Source of the DNA: Palsa-513 sp050010595
GTDB lineage: Bacteria > Actinomycetota > Thermoleophilia > Solirubrobacterales > Solirubrobacteraceae
NCBI GenBank assembly: GCA_050010595.1
Contig: JBEKKS010000009.1
Location: 40,690-104,689 of the forward strand
DNA length: 64,000 bases
Direction of reading: 5' to 3'
In this document: positions 8,745 to 16,524 of the stretch, piece by piece
Layout: each line of letters begins with the position of its first letter
Numbering within the stretch: position 1 is the first letter of the stretch
Made by a program: the position numbers and the translations under genes
The notes under the pieces: model-generated
Databases searched by the model: none
Told to the model about the DNA's origin: nothing
The model's input: only the letters and a program-made list of their open reading frames with translations

Positions 8745-9680
8745 TTATGGACCGAAGAACGGCAGCGAGATGTAGCGCTCGCCGCTGTCGGGCAGGATCA
8801 CGACGATTCGTGCGCCTGCAGAGTCCGGGCGCGCCGCAACCTCGAGCGCCGCCGCCAGCGCGGCGCCACTCGAGATCCCGGCAAAGAGGCCTTCACGCTG
8901 TGCGGCAAGCCGCGCAACCTCGATCGCACGGTCGTCGCTGACCGCGATCACCTCGTCGAGCAGCGCCCGATTGAGCACGCTCGGGACGAAGCCGGCGCCG
9001 ATCCCTTGGATCCGGTGCGGGCCCGGGCTGCCGCCGCTGAGGACCGGCGAGGCGGCCGGCTCGACCGCCACGATCCGGCAGGCGGGGTTGCCGGCACGCA
9101 GCGCCTCCCCGGCTCCCGTGATGGTCCCGCCAGTCCCAACGCCCGCAACCAGCGTGTCGACGCGACCGTCGAGCGCATCGAGGATTTCGGGGCCGGTGCT
9201 CTCGCGGTGCGCCTGTGGATTTGCGGGGTTCGAGAACTGGTCGGGGAGGAAGACGTCGTCGCCTTGCGCATAGCCACGGGCGGCGTCAACCGCCTCGCCC
9301 ATACCGCCCATCGACTCGACGATCTCGACGCGCGCGCCGTACTGGCGCAGCATCGCGGTGCGCTCGCGGCTCATCCCCTCTGGCAGCGTGACGACAAGGT
9401 CGTAGCCCTTCGCGGCACAGACGAGCGCGAGCGCGATACCGGTGTTTCCGCTCGTCGCCTCGACGATCGTCGTGCGACCGGGCTTGATCAGGCCGTCGCG
9501 CTCTGCGGCCACGATCATCGCAAGCCCGATGCGGTCCTTGACGCTGCCGCCCGGGTTTGCGGCCTCGAGCTTGCCGTAGAGCTCGACGCCGTCGGCGAGG
9601 CCCTCGCCACCGATCCGCGCGAGGCGCACCAGCCGCGTCTCGCCGATGCACTCCGTAATGTCGATCGGGTTTCGCCCCAT
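8745..9680 (-). CDS. cysK: Cysteine synthase A (O-acetylserine sulfhydrylase)
   Basis: A PLP enzyme of 311 aa that makes cysteine from O-acetylserine and sulfide. Visible features are the PLP lysine in NPGGSVKDRIGLAM, the substrate loop EATSGNTGIALA, the phosphate loop GVGTGGTITGAGE, and the C-terminal IVVILPDSGERYIS. It follows the LCP gene by 22 bp and precedes cysE by 37 bp, which suggests one transcript. The Rrf2 regulator upstream may control it. Confidence 0.96.
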   Translation of the reverse strand: MGRNPIDITECIGETRLVRLARIGGEGLADGVELYGKLEAANPGGSVKDRIGLAMIVAAERDGLIKPGRTTIVEATSGNTGIALALVCAAKGYDLVVTLPEGMSRERTAMLRQYGARVEIVESMGGMGEAVDAARGYAQGDDVFLPDQFSNPANPQAHRESTGPEILDALDGRVDTLVAGVGTGGTITGAGEALRAGNPACRIVAVEPAASPVLSGGSPGPHRIQGIGAGFVPSVLNRALLDEVIAVSDDRAIEVARLAAQREGLFAGISSGAALAAALEVAARPDSAGARIVVILPDSGERYISLPFFGP

Positions 9681-9702
9681 CTGCCCAATCTAATGGGTCC
9701 GA

Positions 9703-11268
9703 CTACGAAACTGGGTGTGCGGACTCCGCGATAGCGATCATCTGGCTGTTCGTCAGGTTGTCGAAGATCGTGTTGGAGACCCAGTACAGGGCCTTGCCCT
9801 GGATCCAGCCGACGTCCTGATAGCTCTTCCCGTTGAAGACGAACATGTAGGTGCGCCCGTCAATCACGTCGGTCTTCGCGTTGCGGAAGAGCGGCGGATC
9901 GGTCCAGCTCATCCCATCGATACCGTAGTAGGCGCCGACCGCAGCAGCGTCGGCCCAGGTGATGCGGTAAGCGCTGTAGACGAGACCCGCGAATGTCGCC
10001 GCTCCCGGCACCTTCTCCTTGAACGCGTAGAACAAGTCGTTTTCGCCAGGGGGGAAGTACCCGTCGGCTGAGGTGAGATGCGGGATCTCGACCGGGAACG
10101 GGACCTTCACCTGCATCGTCAGAGCATCGTCGTAGGCGTAGGAGGGCACGGCCATCAGGCCCGACGTGCTCGTCGTGATCGAGCTGCGCGAGTGCTTGTG
10201 GTGGTGATGCGCGCGGCGAGCCAGCGTGCGCGGCGGGAGGGCCGCGGTGTTGAGCGCATTGCCGTTGAGGAAGCTCTGGGTCACGGCGGCGAGCGCCTGG
10301 GGCGGGGGCACGGCCTGATTTGCAGCGCCGCCCGAGCCCGTTACCGACCCGTAGTCGGGGAACTGGACCTGGCGCACCGGCTCGCCAACCGATGACTCCG
10401 CGATCTCGAGCAGGCGCAGCACGGCGTTGCTCCCACGAATATTCGTTGCGAGACCGCCGTTCGAGCTGATCTGGTCGAGCAGGTGGTTGAGTGAGTCCGG
10501 ATTGGTCAGCAGGTCAGTGCGAATCGTCAGCTGCTGCTTGGCCTGGCGGATGAAGTCCTGCTCGCGCGCGTCGCGCGCGTAAGTCGAGTCGTCGTGCCGG
10601 TAGCGGACGTAGCTGAGCGCCTGGTAGTAGCACAGCGGCCGGTAGCCGGGCGGGATGTAGATGTGAGCGTACCCGTCGCCATTGGGGTTCGAGTAGAGAT
10701 GGTCGACGTCGACGAAGACGCAGCCGAGGCCGTTGACGAGGTAGGCGAAGGCCTGAAAGTCGATCACTACGACGTCATTGATCTTGATGTGGAGGAGGTG
10801 CTGGACAGCGTTGACGCTGGCGAGGGCGCCCGCTTGCGCGCCGCCATGCTCAAAGCCGAAGGTGAACGCGGAGTTGATCTTCTCGTCGGCGTACTGCTGA
10901 CCGTCGATGGTGTAGCTGACGTTGAGGTCGCGCGGGATCGACATCAGCGTCGTCTGGCCGCTCTGGGGGTCCAGGTGAGCGAGCAGGATCGTGTCCGAGT
11001 GCGCGGGATCGGAGCGGTCGAAGCTGTCTTGCGACTCGGAGCGCTTGTCGCTACCGAGGATCAGGATCGTCACCGGCTGGCCGGCATAGGTCGGCGCGAG
11101 CGCTTTCGGATTGATCAGGACGCCGTGCCCGATCGCGTCGGAGATGATCCCGACGTCCTCGAAGAACGTCGTCGCGGAGGCGACGGTCGCGAGCGCGGCA
11201 ATCAGCAGGCTCCCGCCGAGCAGCCGCAACATGGTCCGCGCGATCGGATGGCGTCGCGCTTCAGGCAC
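9703..11268 (-). CDS. LytR-CpsA-Psr (LCP) family cell-wall polymer ligase
   Basis: LCP proteins transfer undecaprenyl-linked glycopolymers onto peptidoglycan outside the membrane. This 521-aa protein has an N-terminal membrane anchor (about residues 12-32). The LCP core follows with ILILGSDKR, the HSDTILLAHLDP motif, MSIPRDLNV, and VVVIDFQAFAYLVNGLGCV. A His-rich patch (RRAHHHHKHSR) separates the core from an unusually long C-terminal region of about 180 residues whose function I cannot assign. It sits between the Rrf2 gene and cysK on the same strand. Confidence 0.9.
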   Translation of the reverse strand: MPEARRHPIARTMLRLLGGSLLIAALATVASATTFFEDVGIISDAIGHGVLINPKALAPTYAGQPVTILILGSDKRSESQDSFDRSDPAHSDTILLAHLDPQSGQTTLMSIPRDLNVSYTIDGQQYADEKINSAFTFGFEHGGAQAGALASVNAVQHLLHIKINDVVVIDFQAFAYLVNGLGCVFVDVDHLYSNPNGDGYAHIYIPPGYRPLCYYQALSYVRYRHDDSTYARDAREQDFIRQAKQQLTIRTDLLTNPDSLNHLLDQISSNGGLATNIRGSNAVLRLLEIAESSVGEPVRQVQFPDYGSVTGSGGAANQAVPPPQALAAVTQSFLNGNALNTAALPPRTLARRAHHHHKHSRSSITTSTSGLMAVPSYAYDDALTMQVKVPFPVEIPHLTSADGYFPPGENDLFYAFKEKVPGAATFAGLVYSAYRITWADAAAVGAYYGIDGMSWTDPPLFRNAKTDVIDGRTYMFVFNGKSYQDVGWIQGKALYWVSNTIFDNLTNSQMIAIAESAHPVS

Positions 11269-11348
11269 GGCAGGTCACGGCCTCCTATTTCAGCATCCCT
11301 CGCGGGCGACTGCTCTGCCAAGCGAGCTGGGCACCGCAAAGCCGGCTC

Positions 11349-11741
11349 TCAGATGTGGTACATCGCGCTGCCGCGCTCGCGCTGTTCGCGTTCGATCAGC
11401 TCCGCCAGCGTGACCGAGCCAAGCACGCCGCGGACCGCTTCGGCAGCCTCCTCGAAGATCCCGCTCGCCCCCGCACCGACGGCTCCATCAAGCAGCTCGA
11501 CGACCTCGAGCACAGTGATCTCAGATGGCTCACGGGCGTAGGCGTAGCCGCCCTTGACGCCGCGGTAGGAGCGCAGCAGGCCGGCGCGACGCAGCACCGA
11601 GAAGAGCTGCTCGAGGAACTGAACCGGGATCTGACGCCGCCTCGCGAGCTCAGCTATCGCTACAGGCCCCTCCTCCCCGCTGCGGCCGAGCTCCGTGAGT
11701 GCCAGGATCGCGTAGGGCGACTTCGTCGTGATCGAGAGCAC
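11349..11741 (-). CDS. Rrf2 family transcriptional regulator
   Basis: A winged-helix Rrf2 protein, read here from the GTG at 11741 (VLSITTKSPYAILAL); a start eight residues upstream at 11762 is also open. The recognition region reads IAELARRRQIPVQFLEQLF and the wing reads RSYRGVKGGYAYAREP, both typical. It contains no cysteine, so it cannot hold an Fe-S cluster as IscR or NsrR do, and it resembles CymR-type sulfur regulators instead. cysK and cysE lie downstream on the same strand, which fits that role. The direct target is inference. Confidence 0.88.
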   Translation of the reverse strand: MLSITTKSPYAILALTELGRSGEEGPVAIAELARRRQIPVQFLEQLFSVLRRAGLLRSYRGVKGGYAYAREPSEITVLEVVELLDGAVGAGASGIFEEAAEAVRGVLGSVTLAELIEREQRERGSAMYHI

Positions 11742-11813
11742 GGCTGGACGATACTGCGGCACGAGCCCCGCACGCCGGAGCGCGGCGCCCGTGCGCTGGG
11801 CGATCGGCCGTGC

Positions 11814-12908
11814 CTAGAGCCAGCCGCGCTCGGTCGCGATCAGGACTGCCTGAGCGCGGTCGACTGCGCCGAGCTTCCCGTAGACGTTGTGCAGGTGGGT
11901 GCGGACCGTGCTCGTCGAAAGCGTCAGGTCCTGGGCGATCTGCTTGTAGACCTTGCCTTCGGCGAGCAGCCGCAGCACGTCGCGCTCGCGCGCGGAAAGC
12001 GGGCACGCTTCGACCACGCGCCGCCGGCCGGAACCGGAAGACTGGGGCAGCTCGTAGAGGACCGCGCGCAGCTCGTTTGAGCCGACGCCCGCCGAGCGGG
12101 CGACTCGCAGCATGTCCGCCGGTGAGACCGGATCGTCGTGCGTGTAGTGCGCGAGCATGTCGGCGAGGCGCACGAGCGCAGCGTCCCCGTCGGGTTCGTC
12201 GGAGTGGTGGCGCTCGATCGCATTCGCGAGCGACTTCGGCAGACCCCAGCGGCGCGCGAGGACGCCACCGACGACGGCGTGGTCGACGCCAAGCTCGCGC
12301 CGTTCGCGCTGCACGCGCTCCTCAGGGGTGCGCGCGTCACGGTGAACTGCCGACGGATAGCCGGAGTACGCATGCATGAGCACCAGCTTGCCGATGTCGT
12401 GCAGGAGCGCAGCGACGATCAGGCGATCGCGGTCCGGGTAGCCGATCTCCGTCGCGAGCAGCTCAGCAGCAGCGCGCGTCGCGAGCGCGTGCAGGCGGAA
12501 GCGGTCGGGTGCACCCTCCCAGATCGCGCTGCGCTCGAAGTAGTCGAAGGTGCGCATCCGCTCGGCCAGCTGATGCACCGCCTCAGGCGTCAGGATTCGA
12601 ACGGCGTCAGGGATGTTCTCGACGCGGGCGCCACCTCGCACCGGTGCATCGTTCGCGAGGCGCAGCACCGCAACGACGAGGGCAATGTCCGACTCGACCG
12701 TCTCCACCACGTCAGCAAGCGGCACGCGGTGGTTACCGACAAGGGCGAGCAGGCGGTTGCGCGCCTCGGCGAGGGCGGGGAAGCCCTCGAGTGCATCGAA
12801 TGCCGCGGTGAGGCGCCGTCCGTGGCCCTCCCCCTGGCGTTCCTCGAGCGGCTGCGCTGGGGATTGCGTTGCGAGCTGGCGCGCCGCAGCGGTCTCGTTA
12901 GCTGACAT
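11814..12908 (-). CDS. HDOD-domain signalling protein with C-terminal LuxR-type HTH
   Basis: A 364-aa fusion. Residues about 35-250 form an HDOD domain with a conserved HD-type motif (LLHDIGKLVLMHAYSGYP, then DHAVVGGVLARRWGLP and IERHH). Residues about 300-364 are a LuxR-family HTH (LSARERDVLRLLAEGKVYKQ and TLSTSTVRTHLHNVYGKL). HDOD proteins act as signal-output scaffolds; here the output would be direct DNA binding. The ATG is preceded by AGGAA. It lies upstream of the Rrf2 gene on the same strand with a gap of about 70 bp. Confidence 0.88.
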   Translation of the reverse strand: MSANETAAARQLATQSPAQPLEERQGEGHGRRLTAAFDALEGFPALAEARNRLLALVGNHRVPLADVVETVESDIALVVAVLRLANDAPVRGGARVENIPDAVRILTPEAVHQLAERMRTFDYFERSAIWEGAPDRFRLHALATRAAAELLATEIGYPDRDRLIVAALLHDIGKLVLMHAYSGYPSAVHRDARTPEERVQRERRELGVDHAVVGGVLARRWGLPKSLANAIERHHSDEPDGDAALVRLADMLAHYTHDDPVSPADMLRVARSAGVGSNELRAVLYELPQSSGSGRRRVVEACPLSARERDVLRLLAEGKVYKQIAQDLTLSTSTVRTHLHNVYGKLGAVDRAQAVLIATERGWL

Positions 12909-12930
12909 GTCTCGTGGCTTCCTGTGCGAT

Positions 12931-12988
12931 GGGGGGTTTCTGCGCTCGCATCCGTGCGGGCGCCTGGCGTTCGGGCGTCAGCCCCCCC
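12931..12988 (-). promoter_or_regulatory. Long-range stem in the leader of the HDOD-LuxR gene
   Basis: A run of six G (12931-12936) can pair with a C-run (12983-12988), enclosing a 46-base GC-rich segment that itself contains CGCC/GGCG pairing. It ends about 22 bases before the start codon of the HDOD-LuxR gene on the minus strand. I do not recognise it as a known riboswitch class, so it is only a possible structured 5' leader. Confidence 0.25.
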
Positions 12989-13015
12989 GTGCCGCCACCC
13001 CCTTCATCGGCAGGC

Positions 13016-14353
13016 CTAGACGAAACGTTTACCGAATGCTCGATCGATTCTCAGAAGCGTCTCCGTGCGCCCGAGCACGGCGACCGTCTCGAAGATGCCC
13101 GGGGAGATCGCGCGACCCATCAGCGCAACGCGAAGCGGCTGGTAGACGGCTGCGGGCTTGAGCTCCGTACGGGCGACGATCGCGGTCAGAGCCGCTTCGA
13201 TTCCCGCAACGCCAAACGGCTCTGGGACGGCGGCGAGGGCATCGCGAGCCTCGGCGAGGATCGCGAGACCCTGCGCGTCGAGCCACCGCTCGCGCGCTTT
13301 CGGATCGTCGGCGGGCCCGTCGAAGATCGGTCCGCACAGCGGCCAAAAGTCCGCGAGAGTCTGCAGCTTCTCCGCGCTGATCGCGGCCGCCGCAGCCAGC
13401 CCGCCGCGGCCATAGTAGGACTCGAGGGCAGCGGTCAACTGCTCCAGCGTCAACGCGCGCATGTAGCGTCCGTTCATCCAGCGCAGCTTCTGCTCGTCGA
13501 AGCGCGCGGGGTTGCGCTGCACACCGGCGATGTCGAAGCGCTCGATCAGCTCCGCGGTCGAGAGGATCGTCTCGTCGTCGCCCGCGCCCCAGCCAAGCAG
13601 AGCAAGATAATTGCGGATCGCTGCCGGCAGGTAGCCTGCGTCGCGTAGCTCCTGGACCGAGGCTGAGCCGTGGCGCTTGGACAGCTTCTTGCCATCCGGG
13701 CCGTGTAGCAGTGGAAGGTGGCCGTAACGAGGTGGCGTCGCACCGAGCGCCTCGATGATCAGCAGCTGCTTGGCCGTGTTCGTGAGGTGGTCGTTGCCGC
13801 GGATCACGTGGGTGATCCGGGCGTCCAGATCGTCAACCGCGACGGCGAGGTTGTAGAGCGGCGTGCCGTCGGCACGCGCGATCACGATGTCGTCGAAGGA
13901 TCGGTTGGGCGAGCGCACCGCGCCGACGACCAGATCGTCGACGACCGTCTCGCCGTCGTCTGGCACGCGCAGCCGCACCGCGCCGCGTCCCTCGTCCTCG
14001 CCACGGAAGCCGCGGTCGTCGCCGTGCTGGTCCTTCCAGGCCTTCACATCCGCCCCGGTGGCATCGTTGCGATAGGCGTGACCGGTTCTCAGGAGCTGCT
14101 CGACCGCTGCGCGATGGCGCTCCTCCTGCTGGGACTGGAAGATCGGGCCTTCATCCCAGTCCAGCTCGAGCCAGCGCAGCGCGTCGAGGATCTGCTCCAC
14201 GTTCTCGGGCGTCGATCGCTCGCGGTCTGTATCTTCGATCCGCAGTACGAAGCTCCCGCCGCCGCCGCGCGCCAGGAGCCAGTTGAACAGGGCGGTCCGG
14301 GCGCCGCCAATGTGCAGGGCGCCGGTCGGGGAAGGAGCGAAGCGAACACGCAT
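13016..14353 (-). CDS. gltX: Glutamyl-tRNA synthetase
   Basis: A class I aminoacyl-tRNA synthetase of 445 aa. It starts with RFAPSPTGALHIGGARTALF, where HIGG is the HIGH motif, and carries GKKLSKRHGS as the KMSKS loop. The length is slightly short because the anticodon-binding region is compact. With GatCAB in the same genome it may also charge tRNA(Gln), but discriminating and non-discriminating forms cannot be told apart by eye. Its start lies only 12 bp from the divergent nfo start. Confidence 0.96.
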   Translation of the reverse strand: MRVRFAPSPTGALHIGGARTALFNWLLARGGGGSFVLRIEDTDRERSTPENVEQILDALRWLELDWDEGPIFQSQQEERHRAAVEQLLRTGHAYRNDATGADVKAWKDQHGDDRGFRGEDEGRGAVRLRVPDDGETVVDDLVVGAVRSPNRSFDDIVIARADGTPLYNLAVAVDDLDARITHVIRGNDHLTNTAKQLLIIEALGATPPRYGHLPLLHGPDGKKLSKRHGSASVQELRDAGYLPAAIRNYLALLGWGAGDDETILSTAELIERFDIAGVQRNPARFDEQKLRWMNGRYMRALTLEQLTAALESYYGRGGLAAAAAISAEKLQTLADFWPLCGPIFDGPADDPKARERWLDAQGLAILAEARDALAAVPEPFGVAGIEAALTAIVARTELKPAAVYQPLRVALMGRAISPGIFETVAVLGRTETLLRIDRAFGKRFV

Positions 14354-14365
14354 GCGAGGCCGCGG

Positions 14366-15205
14366 ATGCTAATCGGCGCGCACGTCTCACCATCCGGCGG
14401 CCTGTGGCGCGCCGTCGAGCGCGGCAGCGAGCTTGGCGCGCAGGCGATCCAGATCTTCAACCAGTCGCCACGCATGTGGCGACCCACGGCCTACACGGAC
14501 GAAGACTTCGCGCGCTTTCGCGAGGCGCTTGGGGCGAGCGAGATCGGCGCCGTGATGATCCACGCCGTCTACCTGCTCAACTGTGGCTCGGAGGACCCTG
14601 ACATCCGTGCCAAGTCGCTCGCCTCGCTCAGCCACTCGCTGCGCGTTGGTGATGCGATCGGGGCGCACTGCGTCGTCGTCCACCCGGGCTCGGCCAAGGG
14701 CGGCGACGTCGGTGAGGCGATCGCGCGTGCCGGAGCGCTGTTTGCACAGGCGCTTGCGGCGTCCGAGCGCTGCCCACTGCACCTGGAGAACACCGCCGGT
14801 GCCGGCGGCACGCTCGGGCGCTCGTTTGCGGAGCTCGCCGCGCTGATCGATGCCGGCGGCGGCGAGGATCGCCTCGGCGTATGCCTCGACTCCTGCCACC
14901 TACTCGCCTCGGGCTACGAGATCCGTACTCCGGCGGCGCTGCGCACGGTGATCGACGAGTGCGAGCAGACGATCGGCAAGGGGCGAATCGGCTCGCTTCA
15001 CTTCAACGACTCGCAAACCCCACTCGGCTCCAACCGCGACCGCCACGCGAACGTTGGCGCGGGCGAGCTGGGCCTCGATGGGGCCCGCGCGTTTGTGCGG
15101 GAGCCGCGCTTCGCGAGCCTTCCGTGCGTGCTCGAGACCCCCGGGGTCAATCGCAGTGGCCCGACAGCCGACGAGGTCGCCCTGCTGCGCAGCCTTTGCG
15201 CTTGA
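14366..15205 (+). CDS. nfo: Endonuclease IV (AP endonuclease)
   Basis: A TIM-barrel enzyme that cuts DNA at abasic sites and uses three zinc ions. From ATG 14366 it has 279 aa, close to E. coli Nfo. Signatures are IGAHVSPSGGLWRAVERG, NQSPRMW, the VVHPGSAKG histidine, CLDSCHLLASGY, and the HFNDSQTPLGSNRDRHANVG block with the metal ligands. The same frame is open far upstream across gltX in antisense, but family length and the MLIGAHVS start argue for 14366. The 5' leader is at most 12 bases before the gltX start codon. Confidence 0.95.
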   Translation: MLIGAHVSPSGGLWRAVERGSELGAQAIQIFNQSPRMWRPTAYTDEDFARFREALGASEIGAVMIHAVYLLNCGSEDPDIRAKSLASLSHSLRVGDAIGAHCVVVHPGSAKGGDVGEAIARAGALFAQALAASERCPLHLENTAGAGGTLGRSFAELAALIDAGGGEDRLGVCLDSCHLLASGYEIRTPAALRTVIDECEQTIGKGRIGSLHFNDSQTPLGSNRDRHANVGAGELGLDGARAFVREPRFASLPCVLETPGVNRSGPTADEVALLRSLCA

Positions 15206-15334
15206 GCTGCGCGACCGGGGCCCGCAGCGCAACCCGCAGCTAACACGCGCCTAACGGGGGACGTGCATCACCCAACGTGCCCGCAACACCGTGGTTGTAT
15301 CCCTTCCAGTGGACAAGGAAGTCGAGGAGGAGTG

Positions 15335-15529
15335 ATGGCGAGTCCCCAACTCGTGCAGGAGGACCGTGGCGCCGGTATTGGGGCGGCGGCAGCGTACGCT
15401 GCCGCCGCGCGCCGCCGCGAGCTGCTCAGCGACGCGAAGGTGGCCTGGCTCGATGCGTTCGCCGAGTTCAAGGATCAGGAGGCGCGGCGCAGTGATCCCC
15501 TGCGCGCCGCGCGGGACGCACGCGCCTGA
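15335..15529 (+). CDS. Small hypothetical protein (64 aa)
   Basis: A clear Shine-Dalgarno (GAGGAGG, 15324-15330) precedes ATG 15335, which decides this start over one at 15263. The product is a 64-aa soluble, Ala/Arg-rich helical protein with an AAAAYAAAARRRELL stretch and a charged second half (AEFKDQEARRSDPLRAARD). I do not recognise the family. It stands alone between nfo and the collagen-like gene. Confidence 0.65.
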   Translation: MASPQLVQEDRGAGIGAAAAYAAAARRRELLSDAKVAWLDAFAEFKDQEARRSDPLRAARDARA

Positions 15530-15664
15530 GGTAGGCGTAGGCGACACCTCTCGTGGATTGTTGACCCTGCCCGCAGCCGCGACAGTTGCCCGCATAACGA
15601 ACCGCTCATGAGTCGACCGGCGAACCCGGGACGGCTTATCGGCAGACAGGCAAGGGGGCAGCAA

Positions 15665-16438
15665 ATGACTCGCCATCAGGGGCGCAGGTCGCGCCTGCGC
15701 ATTTCCTATTCGAGCGTCGCAGCGACGCTCGCTCTCGTGTTCGCACTGGGGGCGAACAGCGCGTTCGCGCACTCGGCACACCACGGGAAGAAGCCCAAGC
15801 ATCCCAGCACGCCGGCTACGAAGCCCGGGCCTGCCGGACCTGCCGGACCGACCGGCGCGACCGGTGCGACCGGTTCCCAGGGCATTCAGGGCATCCAAGG
15901 AGTCCCTGGCAACACGGGCAACACCGGTCCGCAAGGTCCCGGAGCGGACCTGTTGGTTGCCACGCTGACCGCGGGTAACACGAGCACACAGGACCCCACC
16001 TCAGGGGGCATCGGCGTCATCCCGGTGTTCTTCCAGTGCATAAACCTTGGCGGCGGCGTGGATCCTCACGCCGAGCTGGAGACGACAGCGACCTCCGGCA
16101 CCCAAGGCTCGGGGCTCAGTGAGACGACGTTCGGTGGAACGTTCTTCTCGAACTACACCGAAGGGACGACGTTCGGCACCTACCAGGCGAACCCCACGGA
16201 CTACCAGTGGGACAACACGCTCGGGAGTGAAGAGTTCCTCGCCGATGACCAGTCAGACAACGACGCGGAGCACGGCTCGGTCCTGATCGAGTACGGCAGC
16301 CACAACATCCTCGGGAGCACGACGGACACCGAGACCGTTGACTTCGCCATCACCGAGGCAGGCACCGGTCCGACCGCCACCTGCACGATCGATGCACAGG
16401 TCGTGTTCGGCACCGAGTCCTCGACGCTCGAGTTTTGA
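15665..16438 (+). CDS. Exported protein with short collagen-like (Gly-X-Y) segment
   Basis: ATG 15665 is preceded by a strong GGGGG ribosome site; an ATG at 15608 is open but has none. The product has a basic N-terminus, a hydrophobic core (SVAATLALVFALGANSAFA), a His/Lys/Pro linker, and about 12 Gly-X-Y triplets (GPAGPAGPTGATGATG, then GIQGIQGVPGNTGNTG). An acidic Thr/Ser/Gly-rich domain of about 160 residues follows, with two Cys. Collagen-like segments trimerise in other bacteria; here the role is unknown. It ends at a strong hairpin shared with dnaE. Confidence 0.8.
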   Translation: MTRHQGRRSRLRISYSSVAATLALVFALGANSAFAHSAHHGKKPKHPSTPATKPGPAGPAGPTGATGATGSQGIQGIQGVPGNTGNTGPQGPGADLLVATLTAGNTSTQDPTSGGIGVIPVFFQCINLGGGVDPHAELETTATSGTQGSGLSETTFGGTFFSNYTEGTTFGTYQANPTDYQWDNTLGSEEFLADDQSDNDAEHGSVLIEYGSHNILGSTTDTETVDFAITEAGTGPTATCTIDAQVVFGTESSTLEF

Positions 16439-16443
16439 GATCT

Positions 16444-16473
16444 CCCGTGCTCGGGCTCCGGTCCGAGCACGGG
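16444..16473. terminator. Bidirectional stem-loop between convergent genes
   Basis: A perfect 11-bp stem, CCCGTGCTCGG (16444-16454) with CCGAGCACGGG (16463-16473), and an 8-base loop lie between the 3' ends of the collagen-like gene and dnaE. There is no long T-run on either side, so efficiency is uncertain. Confidence 0.7.
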
Positions 16474-16524
16474 CCTCAAACCGACCAGGGACCAAGCTCA
16501 CGACGACCCGCGTCGCCTGAGCCG

